Of a stretch of 64,000 nt of DNA, positions 36,335 to 44,892 are shown piece after piece. The DNA is taken from positions 53,010-117,009 of the forward strand of contig NZ_CAMIHD010000006.1 of the NCBI RefSeq assembly GCF_946222835.1. The letters run 5' to 3'. Under the pieces are notes generated by a model that made no database searches, was not told the origin of the DNA, and saw only the letters and a list, made by a program, of their open reading frames with translations. The position numbers and the translations under genes were made by a program. This DNA comes from an uncultured Corynebacterium sp. Its GTDB lineage: Bacteria; Actinomycetota; Actinomycetes; Mycobacteriales; Mycobacteriaceae. Within the stretch, counting starts at the first letter, position 1, and each line of letters starts with the position of its first letter.

Positions 36335-37465
36335 ATGGAGTTTCCTAGCCTAGAAGAGTTGCAAGCCCGCGGAACCCGCAAGTGGACCGTCTTTGAAGAA
36401 GACGTGTTGCCACTGTGGATTGCGGAGTCCGATTTCCCTACTGCGCCCGCCATTAAGAAGGCGCTGGAGGATATAGTGGATAAGGAAACCTTCGGCTATA
36501 CCCCAGCCCCCAGGTCCTCAGGACTGCGCGAGGCTGTGGCCGATTTTTATGACACGCGCTATGGCTGGCGCCCCAACTCGGATCATATTTTCTGGATCGG
36601 CGATGTGGTGCGCGGCCTACTGCTCGGAGTGGAGTACTTCACCCACGAGGATTCCCCCGTCATCGTGCCGGTGCCTTCCTACCCACCGCTGCTGGAGCTA
36701 CCGCGTACCGCAGGGCGCGAGAAGATCGAAACTAGCCTGGAGCTCGACGATATTGAGCGCGCCTTCAAGCAAGGCGCTGGCTCCATCCTGCTCGCCAACC
36801 CCTATAACCCACTCGGCCGCGTCTTGGATGAAGAGTTCCTCACCAGCCTGGTCGAACTGGCGGAGAAGTATGACGCGCGGATCTTGGCCGATGAAATCCA
36901 TGCCCCGTTGGTCTATGAAGGGCGGCATATTCCGGTGGCGTCGCTTAGCGCGGCGGCCGCGGAGCGCACCATTACGGTCACCGCGACCTCTAAGGCATTT
37001 AATACTGCAGGTCTGAAATGCGCGCAGATGATCTTCTCCAATTCGGCCGATGCCCAGACGTGGAATGGGCTGACTAGCGTGGCCAAGGACGGAACGGGCA
37101 CGCTAGGCGTGCTTGCTGCGGAGACTGCCTACCGCGAGTGCGGCGACTTCCTCGATGAAGAGATAGCCTACCTGCGCCAGACCCGCGATTGGTTGGTGGA
37201 GGAGCTGCCGCAGCGCATCCCCGGCTTAAAGACCAGCAAGCCGGAGGCCACCTACCTGCTGTGGTTGGATTTTTCCGATACCGCTATCGGCGGCAATCCG
37301 CAGCCGGCCAAGTGGTTGCGGGAGAATGCGAAGGTCGCGCTCAATGAGGGCGATACCTTTGGCACCGGCGGTCCGGGCCATGCGCGGTTGAATTTCTCTA
37401 CCTCACGCGAGATTTTGGAGGAGGCACTCGACCGCATGGAGCACGCCTTTGCGGCTCTCGATTAA
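36335..37465 (+). CDS. aecD: Cysteine-S-conjugate beta-lyase AecD (PatB/MalY type)
   Basis: ATG at 36335 aligns with the start of C. glutamicum AecD (MEFPSLEELQARGTRKW). An ATG four codons earlier is possible. The fold-type I PLP enzyme shows DVLPLWIAESDF, LLANPYNPLGRV, ILADEIHAPLVY and the PLP lysine in TATSKAFNTAGLK. It cleaves C-S bonds of cystathionine and S-conjugates, releasing pyruvate, ammonia and a thiol. In C. glutamicum aecD and brnQ are adjacent, exactly as here. The homologue in axillary Corynebacterium releases odorous thiols from cysteine conjugates, but nothing here shows that substrate. Confidence 0.95.
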   Translation: MEFPSLEELQARGTRKWTVFEEDVLPLWIAESDFPTAPAIKKALEDIVDKETFGYTPAPRSSGLREAVADFYDTRYGWRPNSDHIFWIGDVVRGLLLGVEYFTHEDSPVIVPVPSYPPLLELPRTAGREKIETSLELDDIERAFKQGAGSILLANPYNPLGRVLDEEFLTSLVELAEKYDARILADEIHAPLVYEGRHIPVASLSAAAAERTITVTATSKAFNTAGLKCAQMIFSNSADAQTWNGLTSVAKDGTGTLGVLAAETAYRECGDFLDEEIAYLRQTRDWLVEELPQRIPGLKTSKPEATYLLWLDFSDTAIGGNPQPAKWLRENAKVALNEGDTFGTGGPGHARLNFSTSREILEEALDRMEHAFAALD

Positions 37466-37590
37466 GTCGGCCCGGCTGGGTCAACCATGTATTCTGCGTC
37501 ACCCCCACACTTTGATTTCTCACCATGTGGGCGGTAATGTCTCATTACACGAACAGGCGTGACCCGCCACCTCGGACCTCGAAGGCGCAC

Positions 37591-37622
37591 CCCGTTCCGC
37601 CACCACCCCTCGGCGGAATGGG
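37591..37622 (+). other. Hairpin in the aecD-brnQ intergenic region
   Basis: An 11-base stem with one G-T pair (37591-37601 with 37612-37622) lies 47 bases before the brnQ start. No T tract follows. It could slow or stabilise the transcript. A leucine- or valine-rich leader peptide is not visible. Confidence 0.35.
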
Positions 37623-37668
37623 AAAGCACCTCGCATTTTAGCTGTACATGGAAAATTAAGGAGCCACA

Positions 37669-39069
37669 ATGGCTACCCCAGTTGCGTCAAGCACCTCCAA
37701 GCCCGGCGCCACCATCGTAATTGCGTCGTTGATGCTGTTTTCGATGTTCTTCGGCGCCGGCAACCTCATCTTCCCGCCCATGGTGGGCGTTTCGGCCGGC
37801 ACCAATTTTTGGCCCGCCGTCCTCGGCTTCCTGGCCGCCGGCGTGCTCCTTCCGGTCCTAGCTATTGTTGCCGTCTCCATTTCCGGCCGCTCCGTGCGCG
37901 ATCTAAGTTCCAACGGCGGCGCCTTCTTCGGCCTGGTCTTTTCCGTCATGGCTTACTTGGCCATCGGCGCTTTCTACGCCCTACCGCGCACTGGCGCTGT
38001 ATCCATGGAAACCGCCATCACCCCACTGCTGGGCTGGGAGGGAACCATGGCCAATGGCATCTTCAATGTGGTCTTTTTCCTCATCGCCTTAGCACTGTCC
38101 TGGAAGCCAAATTCCATTATCGATACGCTGGGTAAGTTCCTCACCCCGGCTTTGGTGGCGTTGTTGGTGATCCTCATCGCCTTGGCAGCTTTCAACAATC
38201 CCCGCGATCCCCAGACCCCTACTGCGGACTATACTTCTTCCCCCATGGTCACCGGCCTTTTTGAGGGCTATAACACCATGGATGCCATCGCGGGTCTGGC
38301 CTTTTCCATCGTGATTGTCGGCTCTTTGCGCTCCAAGGGCTTTCAGACCAAGAAGTCCCTGATTAACGGCACCATTACCGCCGCGCTGGTTGCCGGCGGC
38401 CTGCTGGCCGCCATCTACCTCGGCTTGGCATGGGTAGGCCAAACCATTCCTAATGGCCAGTCCTATGAGTCAGGAGCACCCCTGCTTGCCGACGCCGCAA
38501 ATCTCACCATGGGCACCATCGGCCAGGTCGTCTTCTCCGCCATCGTCATTCTGGCCTGCATGACTACCGCGGTGGGTCTCATCACCTCCACCTCTGCCTT
38601 CTTCGAGATGCTTGTGCCTAAGGTGAAGTACCACGTCTGGGCCTGCCTCTTTACCGCGCTGTCCATCCTCTTCGCCTTCCAGGGCCTAGATACAGTGCTG
38701 TCCATCGCGGTTCCCTTCATTACCTTCCTGTACCCACCGGCCATTTCCCTTATCGTCCTCACCCTGATCCAGCCAGTGGTGAAAAAGTCCGTGGTCTTTT
38801 ATTGGACCTACCGCTTGGCACTGTGGGTCTCGGTGCTGTGGTCGGCACTATCCGTCATTTCCGCCCAAGGCTGGGGCACCGACGCGCTCGATCCCCTCTT
38901 GAGCCTCGCTCCTGGCCAATCCGTGGACTTGGGCTGGATCGTTCCCACCGCCATCGCGGCAGTGATCGGCCTCGTTATCGATATCGCTACCAAGGCAGGC
39001 GAGAAGCACGAGGCCGCCAAGCCACCGGCGACAGAGCCGACGGAGGCCGACGCCCTCGCGGAGGCATAG
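37669..39069 (+). CDS. brnQ: Branched-chain amino acid uptake carrier BrnQ
   Basis: The 466-residue protein has twelve hydrophobic segments and the LIVCS family opening LFSMFFGAGNLIFPPMVG. AAGG AG precedes the ATG at good spacing. It imports isoleucine, leucine and valine with sodium. The last 30 residues are a Pro/Glu/Ala-rich tail. It follows aecD as in C. glutamicum, with 203 bases between the genes and a hairpin in that gap. Confidence 0.95.
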   Translation: MATPVASSTSKPGATIVIASLMLFSMFFGAGNLIFPPMVGVSAGTNFWPAVLGFLAAGVLLPVLAIVAVSISGRSVRDLSSNGGAFFGLVFSVMAYLAIGAFYALPRTGAVSMETAITPLLGWEGTMANGIFNVVFFLIALALSWKPNSIIDTLGKFLTPALVALLVILIALAAFNNPRDPQTPTADYTSSPMVTGLFEGYNTMDAIAGLAFSIVIVGSLRSKGFQTKKSLINGTITAALVAGGLLAAIYLGLAWVGQTIPNGQSYESGAPLLADAANLTMGTIGQVVFSAIVILACMTTAVGLITSTSAFFEMLVPKVKYHVWACLFTALSILFAFQGLDTVLSIAVPFITFLYPPAISLIVLTLIQPVVKKSVVFYWTYRLALWVSVLWSALSVISAQGWGTDALDPLLSLAPGQSVDLGWIVPTAIAAVIGLVIDIATKAGEKHEAAKPPATEPTEADALAEA

Positions 39070-39102
39070 CCTCTCATTCCTGCCCTACCCCCACTGTGAC
39101 GT

Positions 39103-39143
39103 ATGCACCCAGAACCCGCGGTCAAGCAGATTCTTGGGTGCAT
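39103..39143 (+). terminator. Possible terminator hairpin after brnQ
   Basis: ATGCACCCAGAA pairs with TTCTTGGGTGCAT through a one-base bulge. No clear T run follows, so factor-dependent termination or simple mRNA protection is possible. Confidence 0.35.
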
Positions 39144-39246
39144 CGCGCGTTCTGCGCCGATGTCGAGGCTCTGACCGCCTCTGAGCTCGGGGCCAAACTC
39201 GTGCCAGCCGGTGGCTGCTACCGCCACCCAAGACAGTGGCAACAAG

Positions 39247-40080
39247 CTAGCGCAGTTCGTCTAAGGATGAAAATGGCTCCTCGGTCGAGCTGCCATGCAA
39301 GGGCACGCGTACCCAAGGCGATTTGCTTTTGGCGAGTAGCTCGGTGAAACGTTCTGTTTGTTTCTTCATCGCCGCGGCGACGTCGAGCTCTCCATCACAT
39401 GCCCAGATCATTCTTCCCCACCAGAAGCTCGCGGCGACGTCGGCCCATGAGACGAAGTGGTGCTGTAGAGCCGCCACGGCCTTATCTGAAATCTGCAGAA
39501 ACTCTTCTGGCGAGATCCATCCCAACTCCGTTGCTGGTCCACCGACGTTGTGAACTCGGATAATGTCCCATGCACGAGTAGTCGTGGGGAGTGCCGGAGC
39601 TGTTGCCGAGACAAAGCTTTCCGAACGCAATAACCGAACGAGATGACGGAACTTATGTTCTACGCCGCGCGTATCTACACCCATTCCAGCGAAGAAGTCT
39701 TTGAGAAACTCGACCTTTTCCTCGATTTCCGCCGCAAGTTCGTGTTCTGGAACATCCTTCGCGGCGTAAGCAAGCGGTAATAGAAAATCATTTTCCACAT
39801 GCTGTCCCCCCTCGAGGAAATGATCAATAACCTGATGAGCCTCCTGCACACCGGTTACCCCATAGCTTTGCTCAAGGAATTCTTTGTAGTGCTCAGCCGT
39901 CACCTTGCCGATCTCCTTACCCCCTAACGGAGTCGCAAACGATTTATTTTCCTTATACACCATCCCCCACGAGTGACGGCGCACCTCATCTGCACTTGGC
40001 TCCGGTTCCGGCCATGGGAACTTGGCAAGCATGTAGGGCGTAGAATCATCAAACTTTGCTGGCGTGAACGTTGGGCTCAT
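39247..40080 (-). CDS. DUF1266-domain protein
   Basis: The 277-residue soluble protein ends with the DUF1266 pattern: TTRAWDIIRVHNVGGPATELGWISPEEFLQISDKAVAALQHHFVSWADVAASFWWGRMIW. The N-terminal half is helical and starts with a Pro/Glu-rich stretch. DUF1266 proteins are often found in accessory regions and near surface or polymorphic-toxin loci, but none has an established function. It is divergent from the PH-like/membrane-anchor pair, with about 130 bases between starts. The three genes sit exactly where C. glutamicum runs straight from brnQ to the luciferase-like gene. Confidence 0.75.
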   Translation of the reverse strand: MSPTFTPAKFDDSTPYMLAKFPWPEPEPSADEVRRHSWGMVYKENKSFATPLGGKEIGKVTAEHYKEFLEQSYGVTGVQEAHQVIDHFLEGGQHVENDFLLPLAYAAKDVPEHELAAEIEEKVEFLKDFFAGMGVDTRGVEHKFRHLVRLLRSESFVSATAPALPTTTRAWDIIRVHNVGGPATELGWISPEEFLQISDKAVAALQHHFVSWADVAASFWWGRMIWACDGELDVAAAMKKQTERFTELLAKSKSPWVRVPLHGSSTEEPFSSLDELR

Positions 40081-40213
40081 AACCCAACAAAGTACCGAGA
40101 ATTTAACCTAGAGTCAGTGGATCCTCCGAGAGTACCCCCATATTTGGGTTATTTTATGTGCTAATTTGACACTCCCAAGTCACAAAATTAGTTGGATTGT
40201 TAACCTCGATTGC

Positions 40214-40774
40214 ATGACAGACCCCCAAACCGCATTGACCGACCGACCAGACCTCGGTGCTGCACTTGAACGTGCCGGCGATTCCGAGATCTTGCGCGCT
40301 GCCGCCGTGGCCGTTGTGGAAGGCCTTGGTGTCGACGAGATCGTGCTGGAAGCCGCCACTACGAAAGCCAGTGGGGTGGACGGTGCCGCTTTTGTCACCA
40401 ACCGAAGGATTCTAGTATCCAGCAACAAAAAAGACCCATCTCATTTTGAATTTCTTGAGCTTGACAACCTCGGAAACGTCATTGCCCTGCCTTACGAAGG
40501 CGGTTGGGCCGTCGTGGCACAGCTCTACGCCACGTACAAAGTGTGGAGTGGTTTCACTGAAAAAGCGGCAGAGCGTATGCAGTTTGCTGCCCAGTGGGCC
40601 CTGACAGCAGGCAGGGAAGCACGGACGGAAGCCTCGCGCTCGGTGTCTTCCACGGACCTCTTCAAACGATGGAAAGAAAACAAGAATCGACTCAATCGCA
40701 ATAGCTTGGAAGAACATGTTGAGTCGATGCGTTCCCTATATTCCGACATTGATTCACGGTGGTGGACTGAATAA
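40214..40774 (+). CDS. PH-like domain hypothetical protein
   Basis: ATG at 40214 (MTDPQTALTDRPD) gives 186 residues. The middle part (DGAAFVTNRRILVSSNKKDPSHFEFLELDNLGNVIAL) follows the bacterial PH/GRAM-like pattern, where a strand with 'VTNRRILV' is typical. A helical, Arg-rich C-terminus follows. The stop overlaps the next start by one base (TAATG), so the two proteins are coupled. No signal or span. Function unknown. Confidence 0.7.
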   Translation: MTDPQTALTDRPDLGAALERAGDSEILRAAAVAVVEGLGVDEIVLEAATTKASGVDGAAFVTNRRILVSSNKKDPSHFEFLELDNLGNVIALPYEGGWAVVAQLYATYKVWSGFTEKAAERMQFAAQWALTAGREARTEASRSVSSTDLFKRWKENKNRLNRNSLEEHVESMRSLYSDIDSRWWTE

Positions 40775-41595
40775 TGAACCGACTTGCATACCCCGGTTCG
40801 CCCGACCGGCTTAATGGGGCAGAAGATACGTCACACATCAAGCGCTCCTCATCGATAGCGGAGAATACCTATAGCGAATACATCGAGCACGGGTCGCTGC
40901 CAAGTAAGGGTGCGTCTCCAGCGAATGCGGCAGGTGCTCGCGGCAATGGCGGGTCGCCAGGTCTCAGCACCAAGAAGCAGCTATTGCTCCTTCCGGTAGT
41001 GATAGCCGTCATCGTGGTGGTAGTGATTGCCTATTTTGCAGCCAAAGACGCGCTCTCTGGTTCCAAATCCGAGGAGTCCGCTCCTCCGGAACAGCCCGCT
41101 GCTGACGCACCCGCTGATTCCGGTATCGCCGGCGATGGCGCTGCTAACGAGACCGGAGAAAGTGCCACGGGCGACTCGCTGAACGACCTTACTCCTGCCG
41201 ACCAAGTGCCCGAACCGATTGCTGACTTCGCGAAGTACTGCACGGATTATGACGTGCAGTTTAACTACTACGGTGCGGACGGTTCACCTGCTCCAAAGGC
41301 GAAGGGTTTTAACTGTGGCGTGGATACTGCGAAGGCACCTGAGGTCGGCTTCGTACTCTTTACCGACGATCCTTCCGCCACCGCCGCCGTTCGTGACGGC
41401 AAGCCTCTCCTCGATACCGTTGAGATTCCGGCCGAATCAACGCGCGGATCAACGTTCAAGGCCCAGAAAGTAGAGTCTTTCACGACCGTCGCGGAAATCC
41501 TTCCAGATAATCAGGGAATTGTTGAGTACACGATCCAAAGCAATGACCCTGAGGTGGCAAAGAAAGCGCTAGTGAACCTCGGCGTGGCCAAGTAG
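40774..41595 (+). CDS. Single-span membrane protein with extracellular domain
   Basis: The 273-residue protein has about 65 cytoplasmic residues of low complexity, one membrane helix (LLLLPVVIAVIVVVVIAYFAA, 70-90) and an acidic Ala/Ser/Pro-rich spacer. A compact domain of about 125 residues follows, with two cysteines (KYCTDYD and FNCGVD) that probably form a disulfide. It is translationally coupled to the PH-like gene, so both presumably work at the same membrane site. No family recognised. Confidence 0.75.
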   Translation: MNRLAYPGSPDRLNGAEDTSHIKRSSSIAENTYSEYIEHGSLPSKGASPANAAGARGNGGSPGLSTKKQLLLLPVVIAVIVVVVIAYFAAKDALSGSKSEESAPPEQPAADAPADSGIAGDGAANETGESATGDSLNDLTPADQVPEPIADFAKYCTDYDVQFNYYGADGSPAPKAKGFNCGVDTAKAPEVGFVLFTDDPSATAAVRDGKPLLDTVEIPAESTRGSTFKAQKVESFTTVAEILPDNQGIVEYTIQSNDPEVAKKALVNLGVAK

Positions 41596-41672
41596 AAATA
41601 GGCTTACCCACGCTTGTAGGAACAGCCCATTACGTTGTTAGCAGTTCCCCCCCCTTAGTGCACCGAAGATTC

Positions 41673-41708
41673 ATAGCCTGTCCACCCGATTGGGCAGGCT
41701 ATGTTTTT
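41673..41708 (+). terminator. Intrinsic terminator after the membrane-anchor gene
   Basis: ATAGCCTG (41673-41680) pairs with CAGGCTAT (41695-41702), with an inner CCC/GGG pairing, and GTTTTT follows at 41703. Confidence 0.75.
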
Positions 41709-41905
41709 CCGTCCCCCGTCCGAAAAAGGACAGTGGAACTAGTCACTGGCTTCGGTATGGCTTAATGCTGTCCCTGTCTGAAAATGCTCTGGGGCGACAT
41801 GCTCAAACTGCCAATAGGAACCTGACCCAACCCAGGCGGCATGAAGTCTCACAGTCATGTGGATGCCAGTGCCAAGCATGTCTAGCCAACCCCAGCGATG
41901 AAGAC

Positions 41906-42034
41906 AAAGAAGGCAAAAGACACAACGCTGCAGTCATCGCACTCGCACGCCGACGCCTAAAGTTTTTCACCATGCTGCGAAACGGCGAGCCCTACCACGT
42001 CTTCTCCATAATCCAGGAAGCCGCAGCAACGTAG
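41906..42034 (+). pseudogene. C-terminal remnant of an IS110-type transposase
   Basis: The segment reads EGKRHNAAVIALARRRLKF followed by FTMLRNGEPYH. It closely resembles the C-terminal end of IS110-family transposases (typically 'GKRHTQALLALARRR...LRDG'). Upstream coding is lost or frameshifted, so only about 40 residues remain. The surrounding 41.7-42.3 kb has no intact gene. It marks past insertion-element activity at the edge of the accessory insert. Confidence 0.5.
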
Positions 42035-42336
42035 AACCAACAGAAACTCACCTCAAGCTGATTGCACAGCAAGCCCAATCGGCTCTTCAAGGTGCCCGAA
42101 AAGAACATCCACAAGGCAAAGCAGAACCCCTTCACGCCCTCACCCACGAAGTCGACAACCTATATAGGAACACACCCACTCCACACCTCACCACGGTGCC
42201 GAGGCAGAGTGGATTTTTATGCCAAAAGGACCCGGCGGCGATGCGGTATAGCCCCGCCCGGAATAGTCCTGCGGCGCGTACCGTTGGAAGAAGAGAACTT
42301 AGACAGGATTTACCGAAAGCAAAAGGAAGGCTCCCC

Positions 42337-43356
42337 GTGACCGAACGCGCGCATCTTTCCGTCTTGGACTTTTGCACCATTTATGAGGGCGAGACCCCAG
42401 CACAATCCATCGCCCGCTCCGTGCAATTGGCACAGGAAGCAGAAAAGCTGGGCTATTCTCGCATGTGGTACACCGAGCACCACAATATGAAGTCCATCAT
42501 GTCTTCTTCCCCGGCCGTGCTCATCGCCCATATCGGCGCAAAGACTGAGCGCATTCGCTTAGGCTCCGGCGGAGTGATGCTGCCTAACCACTCCCCTTAT
42601 GTCATCGCCGAGCAATTCGGCACTTTGGAGGAGATGTATCCCAAGCGCATCGACTTAGGCGTGGGCCGCGCACCCGGCACGGATATGAATACCCTGGGCC
42701 GCGCCCTGCGCCGCGACGCCCACTCGGCCGAACGCTTCCCCGAAGATGTCAAAGAGCTCAACTCCTATCTCGAGGGCAAGTCCTATATCCCGGGGGTCAG
42801 CGCCGTTCCAGGTGCCAATACCAACGTGCCCATCTATATTTTGGGCTCGTCCATGTTCGGCGCTTCGCTAGCCGCCAAGCTCGGCCTGCCTTATGCCTTT
42901 GCTTCTCACTTTGCCCCGCAGCACCTCGAGCAAGCTACCACCTACTACCGCGAGCACTTCCAGCCTTCCGAGCGCTTCAGCAAGCCCTATCTCATCGCCG
43001 GCGTCAACGTCACCGCCGCCGAGACCACCCAAAAGGCGCAGGAGGAATACGAGCGCGTGTGTTTCAACCGCGTTAAGGCCTTCGCCGGCCGCGGCAAGCA
43101 CCTCACTGATGAGCAGGTGGAGCAGATCATCGGCTCTTACCAGGGCCAGCAGATCCTAGATATGCTGAAGTACTCCGCCGTGGGCACCGCCGATGAGGTG
43201 GCAAACTACCTCGAGACCTTCCAAGAGCACGCTAAGGCCGATGAGCTGATGGTTTCTTTGCAGTCCAGCTCGCACGAGGAGGTAATCCAGAATATGCAGC
43301 TGCTCGCGCAGGGTTGGCAGCTCGATCCGGAACGCGTGGCCGGCACCCCGAGCTAG
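42337..43356 (+). CDS. Luciferase-like flavin monooxygenase
   Basis: GTG at 42337 has AAAGGAAGG just upstream, giving 339 residues. It opens LSVLDFCTIYEGETPAQSI with SRMWYTEHHNM, then IRLGSGGVMLPNHSPYVIAEQFGTLEEMYPKRIDLGVGRAPGTD. This is the bacterial luciferase/alkanal monooxygenase class with the TIM-barrel flavin site. The C. glutamicum homologue also lies after brnQ. It would use reduced FMN and oxygen on an unknown substrate. It overlaps the convergent next gene by four bases at the stop codons. Confidence 0.92.
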   Translation: MTERAHLSVLDFCTIYEGETPAQSIARSVQLAQEAEKLGYSRMWYTEHHNMKSIMSSSPAVLIAHIGAKTERIRLGSGGVMLPNHSPYVIAEQFGTLEEMYPKRIDLGVGRAPGTDMNTLGRALRRDAHSAERFPEDVKELNSYLEGKSYIPGVSAVPGANTNVPIYILGSSMFGASLAAKLGLPYAFASHFAPQHLEQATTYYREHFQPSERFSKPYLIAGVNVTAAETTQKAQEEYERVCFNRVKAFAGRGKHLTDEQVEQIIGSYQGQQILDMLKYSAVGTADEVANYLETFQEHAKADELMVSLQSSSHEEVIQNMQLLAQGWQLDPERVAGTPS

Positions 43357-43889
43357 CCCTCGCCCCTTACTCGGCCTAGGTGGTCAATGGGGACCTCGGG
43401 GAACCGTTCCCGGAGTTTCCGCTCGAGTTCCCGCGGCCCCAGGTTCGCCTGTTCCGGCAATCGCACCGAATACTGCTGTGCTTCGTCCAAGGTGGAAACG
43501 CGTACCCCACGCGGAATCAGGGCCAGGAAATTTTGACCCGGCTCGAGCGAATAGAACTGCATGCGCTCTAGCTCAGCGGCCGGATACCTAGTCCGCTGGA
43601 AGGAGAAGGAAATTTCCTCGCCGATGCGCAGCAGCGCACGGGCTCGGCGGCGCGCGGAAACTACCACCGCCAGCATCGCGCACAGCGCCCCACCTAAGGG
43701 CATGAGCGCGGCAATGAGGTAGACGGCGTGCAAGCGTGTACCGGCCTGTTCCTGCAGCGCCGAATAAATAAGGACCCCACCGATTACCAGTAGCGCGACG
43801 GCGATGATGCCAGCCACCGTCACCGCCTTGCCCAGGCGCGCGGTTCCACCGGCTTCGCGTACTTCAATGGTTTCGGTGCTCTCGTCCAC
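43353..43889 (-). CDS. Hypothetical two-span membrane protein
   Basis: The 178-residue protein has two hydrophobic helices (VTVAGIIAVALLVIGGVLIYSAL and YLIAALMPLGGALCAMLAVVV) near residues 23-80. A cytosolic C-terminal domain follows with SFSFQRTRYPAAELERMQFYSLEPGQ. No known motif is visible. It is convergent with the monooxygenase gene, sharing four bases at the stops. It looks like a conserved small corynebacterial membrane protein; function unknown. Confidence 0.65.
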   Translation of the reverse strand: MDESTETIEVREAGGTARLGKAVTVAGIIAVALLVIGGVLIYSALQEQAGTRLHAVYLIAALMPLGGALCAMLAVVVSARRRARALLRIGEEISFSFQRTRYPAAELERMQFYSLEPGQNFLALIPRGVRVSTLDEAQQYSVRLPEQANLGPRELERKLRERFPEVPIDHLGRVRGEG

Positions 43890-44088
43890 GAAAACTTAGC
43901 CTAGCGCGCTCCCCTACCAACCTGGCGCTGATAGAGCGGCGCGTGATTTTATTTAGTGCCTTTTCGCCCGAATAGAGCGTAGTTTCTAAGTGGCGTTGCT
44001 TCATTAGCGCGCCTTAGAAAAATGGAATAGCATTATTGTGTTTCGCTCCGCTGCGAAAAGCCCGGGAGAGACTAAGGACAAAAGTTGA

Positions 44089-44853
44089 ATGAGCCCACGC
44101 GATAAACAGCAGCATAGAAAGATCGCTGATTACCTGCGAGATCAGATCAGCTCTGGCGTACTGCAACCAGGCGATTTTCTGCCTAGTGAAGCAGATTTAT
44201 GCGAGAAGTTTTCTTCTTCCCGCGGACCGGTGCGCCAAGCGGTTGCGGCTTTGCGCGCCAAAGGCTTGGTTTCCTCCGGTCGCGGGCGCCGCTCCACCGT
44301 TCTAGCCTCTACCCAGGCAGAGCTTTTTGAATCCATCTATTCCATCTCCAGCTGGCTCAGCGAATACGACGTGGATCCACAACAGCACACCCTGTGGTTG
44401 GCTCGCCGCCGCGCCCCGCGGGAAATCACCCGTTTTCTGCGTGTAGACCCAGAACAAAATGTGGTCTTTGTCCACCGCGTGCGCTATACCGAGGACCAAC
44501 CCATTGCCATCGAGCGCATGTATTTCCCCATGGTGGTGGGAAAGCACATCCTAGACTTCGATGCGGATACCGGTTCTATTCACGCGCGCTTGCGCGAGTG
44601 CGGCGTGGACTTTGATAATGTGCGCCGCGAACTCACGTTGGAAGAAGCCAGTGCCGAGGATGCCGAGGCACTTGGAGTAGCCACCGGCACCCCACTGTGG
44701 CGACTCCAAATGGAAATATCCAACCACTCCGGCGAGCCGGTGGAATTGGCGGTGTACCTCTATCGTGCGGACCGCATGAAGCTGGCTATGAATAGCGTAC
44801 GCGGGGGCGTGTCACCCCTAGAAGTTATCCCCACACCCGGAAATTTTGCATAA
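44089..44853 (+). CDS. GntR-family (HutC subfamily) transcriptional regulator
   Basis: The 254-residue protein has an N-terminal winged helix (QHRKIADYLRDQISSGVLQPGDFLPSEADLCEKF, SSRGPVRQAVAALRAKGLV) and a C-terminal UTRA ligand domain with DQPIAIERMYFPMVVG and EPVELAVYLYRADRM. Its stop is 39 bases before the peptide ABC binding-protein gene, so it probably belongs to that operon and controls it. The ligand is probably a molecule carried by the transporter (inference). Confidence 0.9.
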   Translation: MSPRDKQQHRKIADYLRDQISSGVLQPGDFLPSEADLCEKFSSSRGPVRQAVAALRAKGLVSSGRGRRSTVLASTQAELFESIYSISSWLSEYDVDPQQHTLWLARRRAPREITRFLRVDPEQNVVFVHRVRYTEDQPIAIERMYFPMVVGKHILDFDADTGSIHARLRECGVDFDNVRRELTLEEASAEDAEALGVATGTPLWRLQMEISNHSGEPVELAVYLYRADRMKLAMNSVRGGVSPLEVIPTPGNFA

Positions 44854-44892
44854 GTTTCACGGCAGCTATCCCCACCAGCTACCCTGCTTTCT

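Noticed and set aside
37490..37650. Leader peptide attenuator before brnQ
   Set aside because: Small frames exist, but none is enriched in Leu, Ile or Val codons and no terminator/antiterminator pair is visible.
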